A stretch of DNA of 7,166 nucleotides from Deltaproteobacteria bacterium (lineage in GTDB: Bacteria > Desulfobacterota > Binatia > UBA12015): assembly GCA_003447545.1 (NCBI GenBank), contig DLYX01000203.1:1-7166 (forward strand). The letters run 5' to 3'. This document shows positions 6,588 through 7,166 of the stretch, piece after piece. A program made the translations under genes and the position numbers. Within the stretch, counting starts at the first letter, position 1. The number at the start of each line of letters is the position of its first letter. The notes below the pieces were generated by a model. It did no database searches. It was not told the origin of the DNA and saw only the letters and a list, made by a program, of their open reading frames with translations.

Positions 6588-6617
6588 TTGATATTGATAT
6601 TCGTTTTCAAGTAGAAT
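6588..6617 (+). promoter_or_regulatory. Sigma70-like promoter for the exported-protein gene
   Basis: TTGATA (6588-6593, one mismatch to TTGACA) and TAGAAT (6612-6617, one mismatch to TATAAT) are separated by 18 bp, and the Fur box covers the -35 and spacer. Transcription would begin near 6625, leaving a leader of about 50 nt. On the opposite strand TTGAAA (6610-6605) is a possible -35 for the sigma operon, but I see no convincing -10 at the right distance. Confidence 0.55.
6589..6609. promoter_or_regulatory. Fur box between sigma operon and divergent exported-protein gene
   Basis: GATATTGATATTCGTTTTC (6590-6608) matches the Fur consensus GATAATGATAATCATTATC at 15 of 19 positions. As 7-1-7 sites it forms two overlapping partial matches starting at 6589 (10 of 14) and 6595 (11 of 14), the 6-bp stagger typical of paired Fur dimers. 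It lies 31 bp upstream of the sigma ATG and overlaps the -35 element and spacer of the plus-strand promoter, a position suited to repressing both directions. Confidence 0.7.
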
Positions 6618-6632
6618 ACACTCTCTGGAGTG

Positions 6633-6662
6633 GAGGAGCCCCAAGCTGTCTGGGCTTCCCTC
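6633..6662 (+). other. Possible leader hairpin just upstream of the Shine-Dalgarno
   Basis: AGCCC (6637-6641) can pair with GGGCT (6652-6656). The stem can extend through GAGG (6633-6636) with CCTC (6659-6662) across a 2-nt bulge. It ends 2 nt before AAGGAG (6665-6670), the ribosome site of the next gene. No T-tract follows, so it does not look like a terminator. It may affect translation or be fortuitous. Confidence 0.3.
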
Positions 6663-6675
6663 TCAAGGAGACAAG

Positions 6676-7166
6676 ATGAACCCCCACCGAATGTTCCAAA
6701 ATATGATGGTTGCCGCCGGGATCCTTTTCCTCGGCGTTCTTTCTGCGCAAGCGCAAGACATCCCTTTCGATGTATCGGACTCGACGGCGCGCGGCGTTCT
6801 GATTGATATCGATGGTCTGAATACGATCGCGGTCTTCGAGGGAACCGTCTATGACGGGTCCGGCGCGGATCCCGCCACGCTGCTGCCCAACACTCAGTTG
6901 CCGCAGTACATCCCGAACTTCGATAGAACGCCTTTTATCCGGGGAACGTGGAGCGTATCGGGGTCTACCGGGACAATTTCATTTACCACCGAAGCGATTG
7001 AGGGCTTTGTTGCTGTCAAATTTGCTCCGGCATTCATTACGGTGGTGCCGAATAGTTTCCCACCCAACAAGATCGTCATCGATCTGATTACGTTGGCGGC
7101 CGAGTGGAATGTTCAGGGAAGAGTAAACTCCTTCGGTACCGAGGTGCCTTTGGCTCTCTCGCTCAA
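6676..7166 (+). CDS. Exported protein of unknown family (C-terminus cut by window edge)
   Basis: The frame is open for 163 codons to the right edge. AAGGAG (6665-6670) lies 5 nt before the ATG, an excellent ribosome site. Residues 1-26 form a signal peptide with a hydrophobic core and the cleavage site SAQA before QDIPF. There is no lipobox Cys, so the product is probably periplasmic, secreted or outer-membrane associated. The mature part (DVSDSTARGVLIDIDGLNTI, later WSVSGSTGTISFTTEAIEG and WNVQGRVNSFG) is rich in Thr, Val, Gly and beta-prone alternation and has no Cys, suggesting a beta-sandwich or barrel-like fold. I do not recognise a family. It is divergent from the sigma operon and its promoter is covered by a Fur box, so an iron-limitation role is inferred: a ligand-binding accessory, hemophore-like protein or surface factor are all possible. 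Confidence 0.8.
   Translation, partial: MNPHRMFQNMMVAAGILFLGVLSAQAQDIPFDVSDSTARGVLIDIDGLNTIAVFEGTVYDGSGADPATLLPNTQLPQYIPNFDRTPFIRGTWSVSGSTGTISFTTEAIEGFVAVKFAPAFITVVPNSFPPNKIVIDLITLAAEWNVQGRVNSFGTEVPLALSL

Overview
The window comes from a GC-rich Gram-negative bacterium. It encodes a TonB-dependent outer-membrane receptor, a FecI-type ECF sigma factor, a predicted outer-membrane lipoprotein and Fur-box-like operators. This gene stock is typical of Proteobacteria and related phyla, but nothing here fixes a genus. The whole window reads as an iron (probably ferric-siderophore or heme) acquisition island. No mobile elements, tRNA, rRNA or CRISPR repeats were seen.

Layout. On the minus strand, 998 to 1 (running off the left edge) encodes an FMN-binding split-barrel (PPOX-like) protein with two tandem domains. 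Divergent from it, on the plus strand at 1060-1560, is a small lipoprotein with a WHy/LEA14-like fold. The 61 bp between these two starts hold one very good Fur box. The lipoprotein gene converges, with only 17-18 bp between stops, on a five-gene minus-strand operon read from about 6558 down to 1579. Its order is FecI-like sigma factor, TonB-dependent receptor, 101-aa small membrane protein, 227-aa polytopic membrane protein, and PepSY-type inner-membrane protein (probable ferrisiderophore reductase). Three of the four junctions are ATGA stop/start overlaps. The fourth has an 18-nt gap, a strong Shine-Dalgarno and a TTG start. Divergent from the sigma gene, on the plus strand at 6676 to the right edge, is an exported protein of unknown family. 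The intervening region has a second Fur box lying on a sigma70-like promoter.

How it may work together. Iron-loaded Fur would silence both divergent regions. When iron is scarce, the sigma factor and receptor are made together. The receptor imports a ferric chelate, and the PepSY protein with its two small membrane partners probably reduces or processes it at the inner membrane. The PPOX-like flavoprotein, the lipoprotein and the unknown exported protein would be co-induced accessories. No FecR-type anti-sigma gene lies in the operon and the receptor has no N-terminal signalling domain, so classical FecIRA surface signalling is not supported here. The most unusual observations are the FecR-less, translationally coupled sigma-receptor pair and the tandem PPOX protein, whose two copies have each lost a different half of the family's signature motifs.
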